A stretch of 64,000 bases of DNA from assembly GCF_963678635.1 (NCBI RefSeq), contig NC_087062.1, positions 17,285,789-17,349,788 of the forward strand, written 5' to 3'. Both the position numbers and the translations under genes were made by a program. The notes beneath the pieces were generated by a model. It worked only from the letters and a program-made list of their open reading frames with translations. It searched no databases and had not been told where the DNA came from. The DNA is from Symsagittifera roscoffensis. Taxonomy: Eukaryota > Xenacoelomorpha > Acoela > Convolutidae. Shown here piece after piece: positions 33,801 through 44,605 of this stretch. Position 1 is the first letter of the stretch; each line of letters starts with the position of its first letter.

Positions 33801-36435
33801 CAATCTTTTTTTTGCTAACAAAATACCTAAGTGTTTTTAGCGTAGTTGCTGCTCGGTATTTTTTCTGAGTAATAATATAACTCTCTTGATTTTATTGTGT
33901 TTTTATGACATGTGATCTCACATTAAACATCTTTCAAGACAAACAAATAAAATTTTTGTAAATGCAGTTTTTTTCCATTTTGGTTTTTGTCTGAATTTCT
34001 AGCTGCCGTGATAGCTTCTTGTTGTATTGCTAGGCACCAGCGGATTTAGGGGCTGCGGGGGCACTGACGCCTCCCTCCTTCAGGAATTCGACCCCCTGCC
34101 GACCCAAAGGGTCCCACTTTGTACTATTTTGAGATATCCATTGATGCTGACGGACCCTAAAACTTTCAAAGGGCGCCCATATGTACATTGTTTAAAGCTA
34201 ATGGTTTGCCTTTTTTCGTAACGCACTTTTTTTCAAACTTTTGGTTGTAGGAAACTTCGGCTTATTGTTCCAATACGACGATCAACGATCATAATCCGCT
34301 ATTAGCTCCCAAACTTCGGTGATGCATACAAAAAACTATTAAGTATTTTTTGAAGAAAAAACGTTTATACATAGAAGAAGTTATTAGAGAACAAAATGGT
34401 AGTAGCCATTTATTACTTATTTAGTTATTTTTTTTGCTATAAGCTATATTTTTAGGTCTTTAAAGTTGTTTGTAAAATTTTAAGTCTCGCAAATCAGAGT
34501 TTCCGTTTATCGGTGATCTCACGTTGTAAATTTTCAAAGCATACAGTTTTGCCTTCTGATTGGAAACAGTCGGTTGCAATTATCAACCTCGTGATCTAGT
34601 TTTCATATTTAAAACCATAGAACTAGAGATAGAATAGTTAGAGTAATTTCGATTCCAGTTTATTGTTCCGACTTTTGAAAAAATTGAGGGAGGATTATTT
34701 ATGCTTGTTTGAGGATATATGTGATTGTAGGGTTTTGTTTTCATTCAAACTACTTTCAAAATGAAAGTTGTAGAGTGGTTTCGAAAATTGAATCTCCGTG
34801 ATTGTAAGCGGTTTTGTTACCCAGTATACTAAATTCTCTTTAATTCGTCGTTACCTGCACGATTGTAACTTTGAAGACTTTTTCTATGATAAAAAAGCGT
34901 AACACTAATTATTATACCTGCACACAATGATGTTTCGGTTTGAAATCAGAAAAGCTGAGTTGTTAATATCATCTTTTTTAGGTATCAAACACTTAAGATT
35001 TGATATTGACAGTTCGAAAGTTATTATTATTTTTTAAAATTTCAAGTTTTTGGCGCTTTTGCAGTTTTCCATCCCGTTATAAATCGCAACAAAAAGTTGT
35101 TTAAAATTTGTTCATACGATAATTTACACGTAAGTACGTAAGTAACACTTGTTAACATTCTGCTCATTTGTTCAACTTGACATGTTATATTGAATTACCT
35201 TGTTCACTTGTTCACGCTGAAGTTTTATTAAAGTTTAGAACATCAAACGTCATTTTAAATAGATATTTGAAAACTTAGTTTTACAAAAAAAAAAACAAGC
35301 GGAAACCTGGAAAAGAGCCAACTTTTTTCTGACTAAAAATAAAAGGAGACCTATAAAAGGGCTGTCAATCAAGGATTCGCTTTGACATACGAGTAGTCTT
35401 GTTCTGTAATATACATTTTTTCAAGAATATGTATGCAAACAATGTTTTGACAAACACCAGATGACCATACCGGAAGAACTCTTTTAACAATCAACTTTTG
35501 GGACAAATCAAAGGCTAAAAGAGTTCTATCAGCACAATGCATGTCCACTTGAATCCGATGAAAATACACGAGATGAAAATGCACCACGCGAGAAAATACA
35601 CGAGATATTTTCTCATGTAGCGTATTCTTTTCATGTTTTTTTCACAACCACAGTTGGACTTCCATTCTCATTTAGGTGAAAAAAGAAACAATAATATGAC
35701 AGTTTTTGCAGAAAATCCCTTTACATTCATGGCAAATCATAAATCTGCGGAAACAAAAAAAGTATTGAATCATTGCAAAAAATTGTCAGACTGACCCAAA
35801 AGACTTCTTTTGGAACTTTTTTTTGGGTGCAACCTGATTATTTTTGAAACTAACCAATCTTAATGCGTACCACTTAACTCATAATTAGAGTTGTGAAGTT
35901 TTCAAGTTAAAACGCCTGCCTTCTGACCGAGTTGTTGATCTCATGTAACATCTGCAATTCGCTATTTTATACTTGGATCTATTGAGACTAAAAAAATTAG
36001 AAGGGAGACTACGTGTTGGCATTTGAGAAAGCACGAACCCCTCGGTTCGAAAACAAACCGTGACATGCAGATGGTGTATCGAATCTGAAAAGCTCTATCA
36101 GACGGGTTATCCTTCGGAATCATATCAAAACATCACAAAAAAAAACAGTAGTAATTGTTGAGACTTAAAAGCTGTACTATTTTGTCGAAAAATTTTTAAT
36201 AACAAGATTAGTTACAGGCGTATATTCTAACCTAATTTCTGTATTTTTCTTGAAACTCCTAAGTAATTTCAGGAACTGCATTGAGCGACGCAGCACACAT
36301 TACATGGTGAACTACGCCTTGTTCGACTCTGTTTACCAAGGAGAAAGCCAGCAGCTCTGTTCTGTGTCTGAAAAAGAAGGAAATGACAGCTCGGAGACAC
36401 CCCAGGAAGATACCGTTGTCAAAACCTCATTCTGA
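27692..36435 (+). CDS. Inward-rectifier potassium channel (Kir), seven coding exons
   Basis: The exons join in phase to 1176 nt (391 residues), a normal Kir length: 27692-27803, 28467-28655, 28976-29134, 31592-31751, 32154-32335, 32673-32883, 36273-36435. Kir channels are tetrameric plasma-membrane pores gated by PIP2 that pass K+ inward better than outward. Seen: amphipathic slide helix ending LQWR (89-92), M1 (about 93-119), pore helix with LETQTTIGYGYR and the GYG filter at 154-156, and the extracellular disulfide pair Cys132/Cys164, spaced 32 as in vertebrate Kir2.1. M2 has Glu182 at the rectification-controller site, where an acidic residue predicts strong rectification. The cytoplasmic domain has EAHVR and RTSYTPDEIYWGH. 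The C-terminus, KTSF, fits a class I PDZ ligand. Which subfamily it belongs to needs a phylogeny. Confidence 0.95.
27889..27998 (+). repeat. Four short tandem repeats in Kir intron 1
   Basis: The unit GATAAAATGGCTTTATGAAA, followed by GTTTTT, occurs about four times with small changes (25-26 base period). The last copy is diverged. It is inside the intron, between the first two coding exons. Confidence 0.9.
28467..28655 (+). CDS. Kir exon 2 (N-terminal domain, start of M1)
   Basis: Acceptor TTGATCAG, donor CTAT/GTCAGT, phase 1 at both ends. It codes residues 38-100: a basic segment (KKRVRLCRK), the slide helix and the first residues of M1. The acceptor has a poor pyrimidine tract, but it is the AG that keeps the frame with exon 1. 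Confidence 0.9.
28976..29134 (+). CDS. Kir exon 3 (M1, turret, pore helix)
   Basis: Acceptor TCACTGTTTTAG. It codes residues 101-153: the rest of M1, the extracellular turret with Cys132, and the pore helix up to TTI of the selectivity filter. It ends TATAG/GCTAGT. No GT donor keeps the filter intact, so the intron is called GC-AG. Confidence 0.92.
29135..31591 (+). other. Kir intron 3, GC-AG type
   Basis: 2457 bases. It begins GCTAGT and ends TTGTTGCAG. GC-AG introns are a known minor class recognised by the ordinary spliceosome. The five bases GGCTA occur at both exon edges (ATAGGCTA and GCAGGCTA), so a GT placement is tempting, but shifting the junction to use the downstream GT would duplicate or destroy the Gly-Tyr-Gly filter. 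The intron is mostly filled by the 150 bp satellite. Confidence 0.8.
29691..31490 (+). repeat. 150 bp satellite, twelve tandem copies
   Basis: Twelve copies with 150 base spacing (starts near 29699, 29849, 29999, 30149, 30299, 30449, 30601, 30751, 30901, 31051, 31201, 31351). Key words are ATGAATGTGAAAAATTG, TGTATGAGCAGCTATTAC, CTCGTTTCATAATTAAAG and GGAAAGCGTTAGGAG. Copy six has two extra T. Copies one and twelve are the most diverged. The variant after AAAAATTG alternates TCC/TCG in copies 3-7, then GGC/TCG, which suggests growth by two-unit steps. Confidence 0.97.
31592..31751 (+). CDS. Kir exon 4 (filter end, M2)
   Basis: Acceptor TTGTTGCAG, donor TCAAA/GTCAGT, phase 2. It begins inside the Gly codon of the filter and codes GYGYR, Cys164, M2 with Glu182 at the rectification site, and the basic linker SNKRKST that in other Kir channels contacts PIP2. 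Confidence 0.95.
32154..32335 (+). CDS. Kir exon 5 (cytoplasmic domain, first part)
   Basis: Acceptor GATCTTAG, donor CAAG/GTGAGT (strong), phase 1. It codes residues 207-267, including LCFMCRLGDLR and FEAHVRMYFV, the usual start of the Kir cytoplasmic immunoglobulin-like domain. Confidence 0.93.
32673..32883 (+). CDS. Kir exon 6 (cytoplasmic domain, second part)
   Basis: Acceptor TGATAG at 32672, donor TTTCA/GTTAGA, phase 2. It codes GRDRLMVITP, SFEVLLVLEG and RTSYTPDEIYWGHYF, all Kir-like. A stronger-looking acceptor TTTTTTTCTAG lies 21 bases upstream (32652), but it would read into a stop, so the weaker downstream AG is used. If the intron after this exon is kept, the frame ends after LELTF. 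Confidence 0.92.
33175..33656 (+). mobile_element. Helentron-like (HINE-type) element in Kir intron 6
   Basis: Starts TTGTTCCGACTTTCGAAG and ends with CAGTCGGAAAATTAAGGGC, TTT, GCCCTGTATACGAGCAG and CAGTCTTGTT. The 5' end is repeated inverted just before the 3' hairpin, the layout described for Helentron-associated elements. The body includes GAGGCTAGCTAATTGGTCGT. No coding frame. Confidence 0.75.
34033..34230 (+). mobile_element. hAT-like non-autonomous fragment
   Basis: CCAGCGGATTTAGGGG.. then TTCGACCCCCTGCCGACCC, AAAGGGTCCCACTTTGTACTA and ATATCCATT. It matches copies at 12390-12480 and 55175-55280. It lies in Kir intron 6. Confidence 0.55.
34231..36272. other. Rest of Kir intron 6
   Basis: AT-rich. 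A truncated start of the Helentron-like family (TATTGTTCCGACTTTTGAA) is at about 34662-34690. No exon was recognised; the 72-codon frame at 35369-35587 on the - strand has no motif. Confidence 0.4.
36273..36435 (+). CDS. Kir exon 7 (C-terminus and stop)
   Basis: Acceptor AAGTAATTTCAG, stop TGA at 36433-36435. It codes the last 54 residues. HYMVNYALFDSVYQ fits the Y-x-V-D-Y-S-x-F..Y end of the Kir domain. The tail is Ser/Glu-rich and ends KTSF. Phase matches exon 6 (Gln codon split CA/G). Confidence 0.9.
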
Positions 36436-36530
36436 TTTTCATTCAGTTTCCTTTGCAGAGTAGTTTAATTTTTGCTGACTTCATATTTTACTAATCAAAA
36501 GACAGCAAAGCTTGAAATAAGAGATCTTGA

Positions 36531-36536
36531 AATAAA
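36531..36536 (+). terminator. Candidate polyadenylation signal of the Kir gene
   Basis: AATAAA 95 bases after the stop codon, just before a repeat begins at about 36541. Confidence 0.55.
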
Positions 36537-36540
36537 TAGC

Positions 36541-37330
36541 TTGAAATAGAAGGGCTTTGACAATTTTTTTAGGTCGACCAAATTGATTTTAACTCAATAA
36601 CTATGAAGACCCCATTTTGACCAAAATTTCTGCGCAGCAGGCGAACTTTTGGAAAAAAAAACATGCCAAAAATGCGTTTTTAGGCCCTTTTTGGAAAAAT
36701 TTTACCAAAAAAAAATGCTATTTTCGGCGCGCGCTCCCCCTCAAAAACTAGCCGAAGGCGCCCTCAGAACTTTTAAGTGTCTGTCAGCCAAAACTGGATG
36801 TCCTAAAAATAGTACCAAGGGGGCCCTTGGGGTCGGCAGTGGGTCGAATCCCTGAAGGGGGTGTTATCCCTCCACCCAGGGGCGGATCTACGATTTTCGC
36901 GGGGGGGGGGGGGGGGGGGGTGGAAGGTGATTTTCAAAAAATTTGTCGAAAATTTTGTCGACTTCCTTAGGTCGATCAAATAGATTTTCCGAGTTCTACC
37001 AAATCACTAAAAAGACCCTTTTTGCCAAACTTTGCACTGCAGGTAAAATTTTGAAACAAAAACAGGCCAAAAAAGGCGTTTTTAGGCTTTTATTCGACAG
37101 TTTTCACCAAAAAATTGTGTTTTACCTCAAAAATAGTACACATTGGCGCCAAAGGTGTCTTTAGAAAAATTGCAGGGTCAGCCAGCCAAATTTAGAGGTG
37201 TGATAGTAGTATCAAAGGGGGACCGTTTGGGTAGTCAGGGGTCGAATCCCTGAAAAAAAAGCGTCCACAACCCCCCCCCCCCCTCCCAAATCCACTACTG
37301 CGTCCACCATCCCTCTAAGTCCGTCCCTGA
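36541..37330 (+). mobile_element. Two tandem or nested hAT-like repeat copies
   Basis: 36541-36880 and 36930-37260 share, in order, GGTCGA, AAGACCC, GGCCAAAAA-type, GCGTTTTTAGGC and GGGTCGAATCCCTGAA. CAGGGGCGGATCTAC (36882) and, inverted, AAGTCCGTCCCTG (37317-37329) look like paired ends. Runs of 20 or more G (36900-36921) and of 13 or more C (37270-37283) lie inside the ends, so the pair could form a hairpin. A related copy is at 44740-45060. Confidence 0.6.
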
Positions 37331-38349
37331 TAACACTATAGCAAAAACTAGCTTGTCGGTACTATTTCAAATTCATCCAGAACGGATGGTTGTTATGCAA
37401 GATCAAAGAGTGCTATTTTTTATCATAGGAAAAAAATCATGATATTTTTTTGCCTTAATACGCATATTTCACGCATATTTTACCGATTAAATAAAATATA
37501 AATGGCATATGTGCCCGTTGCTTATGTGGGATCTGGTTTCATAATTAAATTGCTTTTTGTTATGCTTCAAAAAAAATTCGTTTATGCCCAATGTTCATCG
37601 ATAGAACCAATGGAAAAGCGGATGTTTAAAATAACCAGTGACCTAAAGGATAATGAACCAAAAACACCCGAGTACCATGTGAACTTTTTAAAAAAAAAAA
37701 AAAAAAATTTTTATTCATTATAAATCTCAGTTTTAGCACATGAACTGCTTCAATTATTTTTCAAAAAAGCACCTATTTCAAAATTGCCCGTTGAATATCA
37801 GCCTTATTGTATAACAATATAAGCATTTTTTCAAGCTATTTTTCGAACTAAGTCATTTGTAAGGAAAATTATTATTCATCTGAAAATACGACTGAATGAG
37901 CTTAAAAATGATTTGTTTTTCCCGTTAATAAGACGTTCTTTTGTGGCACCGGACTTTGTGTAAAACAAATGCCCGAATGTAAAGTTGCTTCCCTCTTTCA
38001 AAGGACAGAACAACAAAAAAAATTGCTCTGCATTAAGCCCAAAAAATTTGAACTGAAATATGCAAGACACAGTTGAAAAAAATGGGCCGAACAAACTAAA
38101 GCTTCTTTAAAAATAAGCTAAAAATTAGCTAACATAACAGAATAAGCAATGTAAAGACGGTTCTAAAAGCAGTCATATCGGTGCAGTCAAAAAAAGTTGC
38201 AAAATCTAGAGTGTTACATTTCCCCTTAATTAGTCTTGGACAGTTTTTGGTTAAACTTTTTTCATAAATTTAAGTTTGATATTTTTGAACTCATTTTTTT
38301 TCCTCCTTTAAGAGCAGTATTAATTTAAAATGCTTACAATTGGAGTCAT
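37331..38349. other. AT-rich spacer, nothing recognised
   Basis: Short frames on both strands without motifs. Confidence 0.4.
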
Positions 38350-38685
38350 ATAGGCGTTTAATACGACCAATTAGATCGTCTCAAATCAATTTGGAACTTT
38401 TCTGAGAGCCAGGCGATTTCGCATCGTGAGAACAAAAACGCGTTTACGTTTTCACCATGATGAAAAATTTTTCAAAACGCTCGTAAATTATTCCATAACA
38501 TGGTCAAATTGCCAAATTCCAAACTCTTTTTATCAAAAATTTTATCAAAATGATTTGAGGTGATTTTTTTTGTTTGCATTCAGGGGCTCCATCATTTTAT
38601 TGGGGTACAAATCACTTTTGATAAGGCTGTAATTTCCATCTCAAGAATAATTATTAAATTACTTTCTCCGAAGGTCGGAACAATA
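38350..38685 (-). mobile_element. Helentron-like element, truncated
   Basis: On the - strand it begins TATTGTTCCGACCTTCGGAG (38685) and includes the body GATCTAATTGGTCGTATTAA near 38365. The 3' hairpin is absent. Confidence 0.6.
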
Positions 38686-39160
38686 AAGTGCGACGTTTTC
38701 AAAATTGACCAGAAACGGAACTAATCGGACCTTTTTTTTCAAAAAAAAACTTAACAATTTCTTGATAATCGCTTGAAAAAACAACACTCTCGACTACCGT
38801 TTCTTAAAGTCAGAAATCAGAAACAAGATTGATTTTTTTGGGTTCACTACAAGTTCAAAACAAAATCAACTAAGAAAATACGTTTTTTAATATCAAAGTA
38901 AAGCATCGGCTTTGAAAATAGAAAACGAACAGTAAAAAATGCTTGTGTCACGGCAAATCTATGAAAATTACTACTACTGTTTAAAGTCGGCAAAAAACTA
39001 TTGTGAAAATTGATAAAATGATTTACAAAATAAAAAAAAGTTTTGATTTTTTAAAATTTTATTTATTATCCCCAAGAGCATAGTGATTTTTTGAGCTTTG
39101 TTACGCATTCTTAAATGCAAATCGTCAAAATCCATTCATTTTGAAACAGTTTATAAGCCA

Positions 39161-39608
39161 AACAAGACTGCTCCTATAACAGGGCAAATCCCTGAACGTT
39201 CCGACTGGCCCTTAATTCATATCGAGTTTGGGAAAAGAAAATATTAAAAACCTATACATTTTCGACAATATCAAAGTGTAAAATTTTGAGTCGTACGAAA
39301 GTAATACGACCCGTTAGCTAGCCTCAATTCAATTTGGAACAATTTTGCTGTGCATGAGAATTCGCCGCGCGTGAACAATTCGCGTTACGCTCTCAGCTAA
39401 ATGAATAAACTCTTCATAGTGCGTATAATTTAGTCCAGAACATTTTGGCAATTTTCAAACCCCCAGAACTTTTTTAAAAAATAATCGGAGGTATAATATC
39501 TTTTTAAATTTTTTGTTGAAAATCATTATTTCGATCGGTGAAAATTGACTGAATAAAAAAACCAAACCGAGCACAAACATTCCGTTTTCTTCGAAAGTCG
39601 GAACAATA
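39161..39608 (-). mobile_element. Helentron-like element, complete
   Basis: On the - strand it starts ATTGTTCCGACTTTCG (39608) and ends GGGCCAGTCGGAACGTTCAG, GGATTTGCCCTG and GCAGTCTTGTT (39161). It keeps both the inverted subterminal repeat and the 3' stem (one mismatch). Confidence 0.75.
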
Positions 39609-40825
39609 GATAGCTTTTTAAGCCAAATAAATAGCTGCTTCAATAGCTCAAAATATCGCGCGTTAATTATCCTTAATTGGTCAACTTAAACAGAAAATTT
39701 CACAGGTAAAATATATTTTTAGTTTTGAGGTCAGGACATCAATACATTTCAGATAAATTTTTTAAAAAGCCGTCCAAAATGGCTAGTTAAAAAGTCAAAT
39801 TGGAAAAAAATATGCCACCCCGAGCACAGTTCGCCATTTCGATACTTTCTTTGAAAATTGGAACAATCAAACCGAAACGTCTGCCTTATTTTACAAAAAA
39901 ATACTATTTTAGCTAATTTTAGGTGCTGTGTTAAGCCACCGTCACTTTGAGATGAAAAAACTAAACAGGCGCCTCAATAGAAAGAACGTCACTTAAATTC
40001 ATGACGTGATTTTTACTTTTTAAGCCTTAAGTTTGAACTGCATCACAAAATCGGAATGAGCATGACGTTTTTTTTTAATTGTTAATTATTTTTTTACGCT
40101 TCAACGATTTGTTCCCTTCTATTGATAGTTTCTACCAAAAATATACATTTTATGGACGTCATTTTATGGTGCCTAGGTGTCGCTGTTTTTTGAATTTATG
40201 TAAATTCAGATACATTCCAAATTTCGTTAACAGACAAAAGAATACTCAACTAAGGACTATTATAAAAAAGAATCTGAAGCTAATTTATTTATATCAATTG
40301 ATTGTGAACTTTGCGCTTCTTTCAGTATTCGATCGATTGTTCATTTGCAGGTTGAACCTTTAAAGAAATGAAAACTTGCTGGCGAAAATTTTCCATTTTT
40401 TGTTTAAAAAGTTCGTTTGTAAAAAAGAGCTTTATAGTCTGGCGTGCCAAAAACAAACAACCTAGGACAGATTCAAACGGTCTATTTTTCGGGAAACTTT
40501 GGATTATCTCTAATCAAATGGAGAGCTTTTCTGGTACTTTGGAAAAATGCTGATTAAAAATGCAACAAAGCTTTCAGGCCTTATTAAGAAAGATTGCTCA
40601 TTTTACGGCACAATTCAACCAAAAATTATGAATTATATATTAAAATGGAAAAACTGAACTTTATGAAACTAAATTAAATGATCATAAAAAGGTGGAGCCG
40701 ATTGCAGTGACACTCCATGTCAGTATAAACCAAAACATACCTCGCTTAGATTTTAAAAAAAAGATTTTTCGCCAGTGAAGTTCGCTAAACTCTTCCTGTT
40801 TGAAAACCTCAATTTAATTTTAGTA
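39609..40825. other. AT-rich spacer upstream of a secreted-protein exon
   Basis: A fragment of the Helentron-like start is near 39845-39870 (inverted). The 94- and 61-codon frames at 40079-40553 have no recognisable motif. Confidence 0.4.
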
Positions 40826-42940
40826 ATGAAGTTCGATAACAGAGCCATTTTTCTCATCATCAGTTTTTTGACTATTTTAAATGGGTCAACAGCAGCTCAC
40901 TTTCGTGGAACGTGGTCACCCAATACACCAGCTCAGGTTAGTAAGCAGTTATTTACTTTCCTCGCCGACATTACCCCCAAACCACGTCAAAATTAGACGT
41001 TGAAAACGACAACATGAAATGAAAATGAAGGTTTTGCCGCTCGTTTTTTTTATCCAGACATTTGACTGTAGAAAAAGGTTCGTAAAATGAATTAAATTTC
41101 ACAGTCATAAATTTTTTCCGATCGAATTTCATCAAGCAGCAACTTATTGACCACGAACTAGTTCAAACAACCAATAGTTTAATTGACAACCACAATTTCG
41201 TGCGTGTGAATTTTCATTATGTTAATCTATTGCTAAGAGATATGCAAAACTAGCCAATAGTTTAGGCTCGTTCCGCTATCAAAGTCAAAGATGCTTCAAA
41301 AATTGAAACAAGAGTTGACGAATACTGTGCATAAAGTGCAGAAAGTTCCGACCTCATATGAAAATGATGTGTTGAAAAAATTTCAATAATAAGATGTTTC
41401 TTTTTTTTTCAAATTTGTGTTCAAACGTTTTTCAAATTTTTTTCTATTCCAGCTTCAATTTTTTTCTAATTTGTGTGTAACTTTTGTGCTTGGCGTGATA
41501 AAAAAAATCAAAGCTTGTGACATTGGTAATTTAGTCATGTTCAGCTGTGTTTCTCGATAAACAAAAATCGTAAATCAAAAAACTTTTGTCTCAATTTTTG
41601 AACAAGTTTTTTTGCCAAAAAGGCGCAAAATCCATTTTGAAATTTTTCAAAAGCATTAATGAAAATTTTTTGCGCTTTTATAAAACCTACACTAGCTTAA
41701 ATAATAGCTGGTAATTCTTACGAAAAATAGAAAACTCGAATATAATTCATTGTGACACTGAAAAAAAAAACGTTTTAGTTTTTTAAGTATATTCAGTCCA
41801 AGACTGAAAGTGCTTTAATGTGATATAGCGATGGACTCAATGTTTATATTGTTTTTGGGTACCTGATTTTGCCTACAAAAACACTTTCAATTTCTGCCCA
41901 TTTTCAGTGGTGGAACTGTAAGGACAAAAGGTGTAGGTGAGGAAGTAACGCGTTGAGTCCAGTTTTTATTTTTTTTTCTGCAGTTAATAAACAATAACAT
42001 CACCAAAAGTCGTAGAGGAGACGTTGGTATCACCTTAAAGCTTCAACGATGGTGAAACAAAAAAAATTATCAGTTCCGAGAAAAAATTAATGAGAAAAAA
42101 CTCGACCTGAAACAATTGCTTTTTAATTTGGATTCGCTAGATAAATGTTCTAAGTTGAGAGTGGTCTTATCGTCTAATATGAAAAAAATGCCACTGAAAG
42201 ATGGTATTTATCTACTTAGTTCTTTCGCACTCATGCTTTTGGCACTAACCGCTGGTTTTAATTTATTAGATCTCAATTTTAAAGTTTGAAACGTATAGTT
42301 TAACATACACACTCCAATCTGCAGACATGGATTTCGATTGCTAAGCATGCAGCCTTTAAACTTGAACAACGCAAGTTATGCACAAAAAAAATGAATTTCG
42401 AAACTTTACTAGCAGCAGCTTTACTACTTTAAAACAATCCCACAATATTTGTTTTTTTTTAGTTTTTTGAATTTGAATAGAAATAAAGCTTGCCTAATTT
42501 TTTTAAAATCAATATGTAAGTACGTGTTTAATACTACCCGTCTAATGAAAAAAACTGGTTACGGTTCTTAGAAATGACTGAAACCACATTTTTTGTTATC
42601 ACAAATTGAAAACAGTTACTTCTAAAAACGATTACTATTATATTCATAAAAATTTGAATAAAATTTTAGATGTTTTAAAGCACGAAATTCAAATTACAAA
42701 TGTTTAATAATTTGCTTATAACCTTTTGTTTTTTTTTTGGTTTGAGCCCAAACATATGCATACACCAGCTATTTATTATTTGATTAGAAATTTGAAAATC
42801 AAGATTTTTATGTTAAATATCCCTGAACCGTTGTTCAGTAATTTTTGATATACAACATTCAATATTTTATAGGCAACTGAAAACGGGCTGGATAGTTCCA
42901 CGGCGTTCTCGCAATGAGATTTCGTTTGGTTGTAATTGTA
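40826..42940 (+). CDS. Partial gene for a secreted protein with an HFRG N-terminus
   Basis: Three exons join in phase: 40826-40936 (donor CAG/GTTAGT), 41984-42051 (acceptor TTTTTCTGCAG, donor GATG/GTGAAA) and 42873-42940 (acceptor ATTTTATAG, donor GTA/GTAACT). The first 23 residues are a typical signal peptide (hydrophobic AIFLIISFLTIL, then a small-residue cleavage site in STAA). The mature chain starts AHFRGTWSP and reaches VGITLKLQRW through an Asn-rich stretch. HFRGG..W..P followed by a V-x-x-x-Y/F-x-L-x-W strand is a pattern I know from the N-termini of invertebrate secreted or cell-surface proteins. A 65-base intron could lead from 42940 to an exon at 43006, but the end of the gene is not resolved. 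Confidence 0.45.
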
Positions 42941-43519
42941 GTAACTTTTACAATGATTGGAATCTAATTTGCAAACAATTTATAATGATTATTATTATAT
43001 TTTAGTTAAGCTGAAAAAAAGCATATTCAAGACCTCCAAGTTTGATTCCTACTATCATAAAAACTCTGCAAAAAATCGCAAGGTCGACAAAAATTTTTTA
43101 GAAGTGAATACATCTATAACGTTTATCATAACAAAAGCTTAAAATTGAAAAATATTTCAGTTATGTAGAAATTCTTAGTAGGAGAAACATTTAATTTAAT
43201 AAATGCACAGTTTTTGGGGTGTGAAGGTGAGCTGCAACCCGCACTCACAAACTTGAGAATGACAAATTTAGATAATAAATCAATTTAGAATGGGTTTAAA
43301 CGGATTTTTACGGTTAAAAAAAATCAAATTTTTAGCCTTTAAAACCTATTTAAATCAATTCAAATGGATTTTTGCAAGGTAGTAAAAAACTATTGCTTTT
43401 GTTTCACAACTTGAGCAAAAATTTGAACTCAAAACAAAATTTCATCAAGCTAATGAAAAGAAATGTCTATCGGTGAACATTGCTATTGATTGCAAACTAT
43501 TGATTTTAATGAAATCCGT

Positions 43520-43650
43520 TTTGAGTTTTGCATTTTTACAGGTTCGCGCAGTGATTCAAAGTAAATTTATTCAAAAATTCCTTGAGTTTTGCATTTTTAG
43601 GGGTTACCGCAGTCATTCAAAGTAAATTTATTCAAAATTTCCTCATATCT
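43520..43650. repeat. Tandem duplication, two copies of about 67 bases
   Basis: TTGAGTTTTGCATTTTTA, GGTT, CGCAGT, ATTCAAAGTAAATTTATTC is present twice, with few differences. Confidence 0.85.
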
Positions 43651-44413
43651 CAATTTCATTATCAACGCTATGGGCGCTATTTTGTTAGTCAAATGAACAT
43701 TTAATCGACAAAACTCAATTTAGATCAAACAATTTTCTAAGCAGAATTTTTAATTATTTTTGAACTCATAGTTTTAATTCAGGTCATATATCAACACGAA
43801 ATGTCAATTGAAAAGCATACATTATAATTTAAATTTATTTATTATTGTTTGCTGGTCTAGAAAAACAGAATATAATCTATAGAAAATGCTTTACAAAAAA
43901 AAAACTAGAAATCGGTTCGAATCGAATTAAAAAAATCTTTTTTAATCAATTGATTGTTACCTAAATCCGTATGTAAAAGAAATTTAAAAAATGCCAAAAG
44001 TAGATTTCTATCTATTTAGATCAATTGAAATGGACTTTGGACTTTTGAGCTACTTTTTGAGAAATACGAAGGAAAAAACTCAAATGTCAAATGATTTAAA
44101 ATGACTGAGAAGCAAAAAATATTCAGATTGTTTTTTCTCGCTATTTCGAAAAACTTACGGAATTTTATCATTGCAGTCCAACTGAAGATTGGAAAGACTT
44201 CGTAAAAATGCTTTCGTATGGAAAGGCTTCGTAAAAAGTGGGAACTGATTTTGCTTGGAAACAAATGAAATATCCCAACTGAGATCGATGTTCTCGAGAT
44301 CCAAGCAACAACGTCCTTTTTAGATATTTTGAACAAAATTGAGAATGCAGCAAAACTCATGAGCAAATAGCAAAAATGTAGATAAATATTTACCATCAAA
44401 ATGATGTTTTTAG

Positions 44414-44605
44414 AACGACCAACCGAAATGCTACAACACACCATATATCTGCTTCCTCATGCAACACTACTATAAAAGAATTGACCCTGAATATGGAAAT
44501 GTGCAGCCCTGGAACTTCGGGCACCAAAAGAGATCTTTCGACACCCTCAAGGACTTCAGTAACAGTTTGATCAGCAGAGTGAGGAAAGAGAGACTGCTGC
44601 AGTAA
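44414..44605 (+). CDS. Isolated terminal exon of an unidentified gene
   Basis: Acceptor-like ATGTTTTTAG precedes 44414. From there a frame runs 63 codons to TAA 44603-44605. It is aromatic- and charge-balanced (YICFLMQHYYKRIDPEYG, VQPWNFGH, then a basic helix to the C-terminus), unlike the surrounding AT-rich frames. It falls outside known families. It is on the same strand as the HFRG gene, and could be its last exon, but the two intact frames here (phase 0 and phase 2) leave the join open. Confidence 0.4.
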   Translation, partial: NDQPKCYNTPYICFLMQHYYKRIDPEYGNVQPWNFGHQKRSFDTLKDFSNSLISRVRKERLLQ

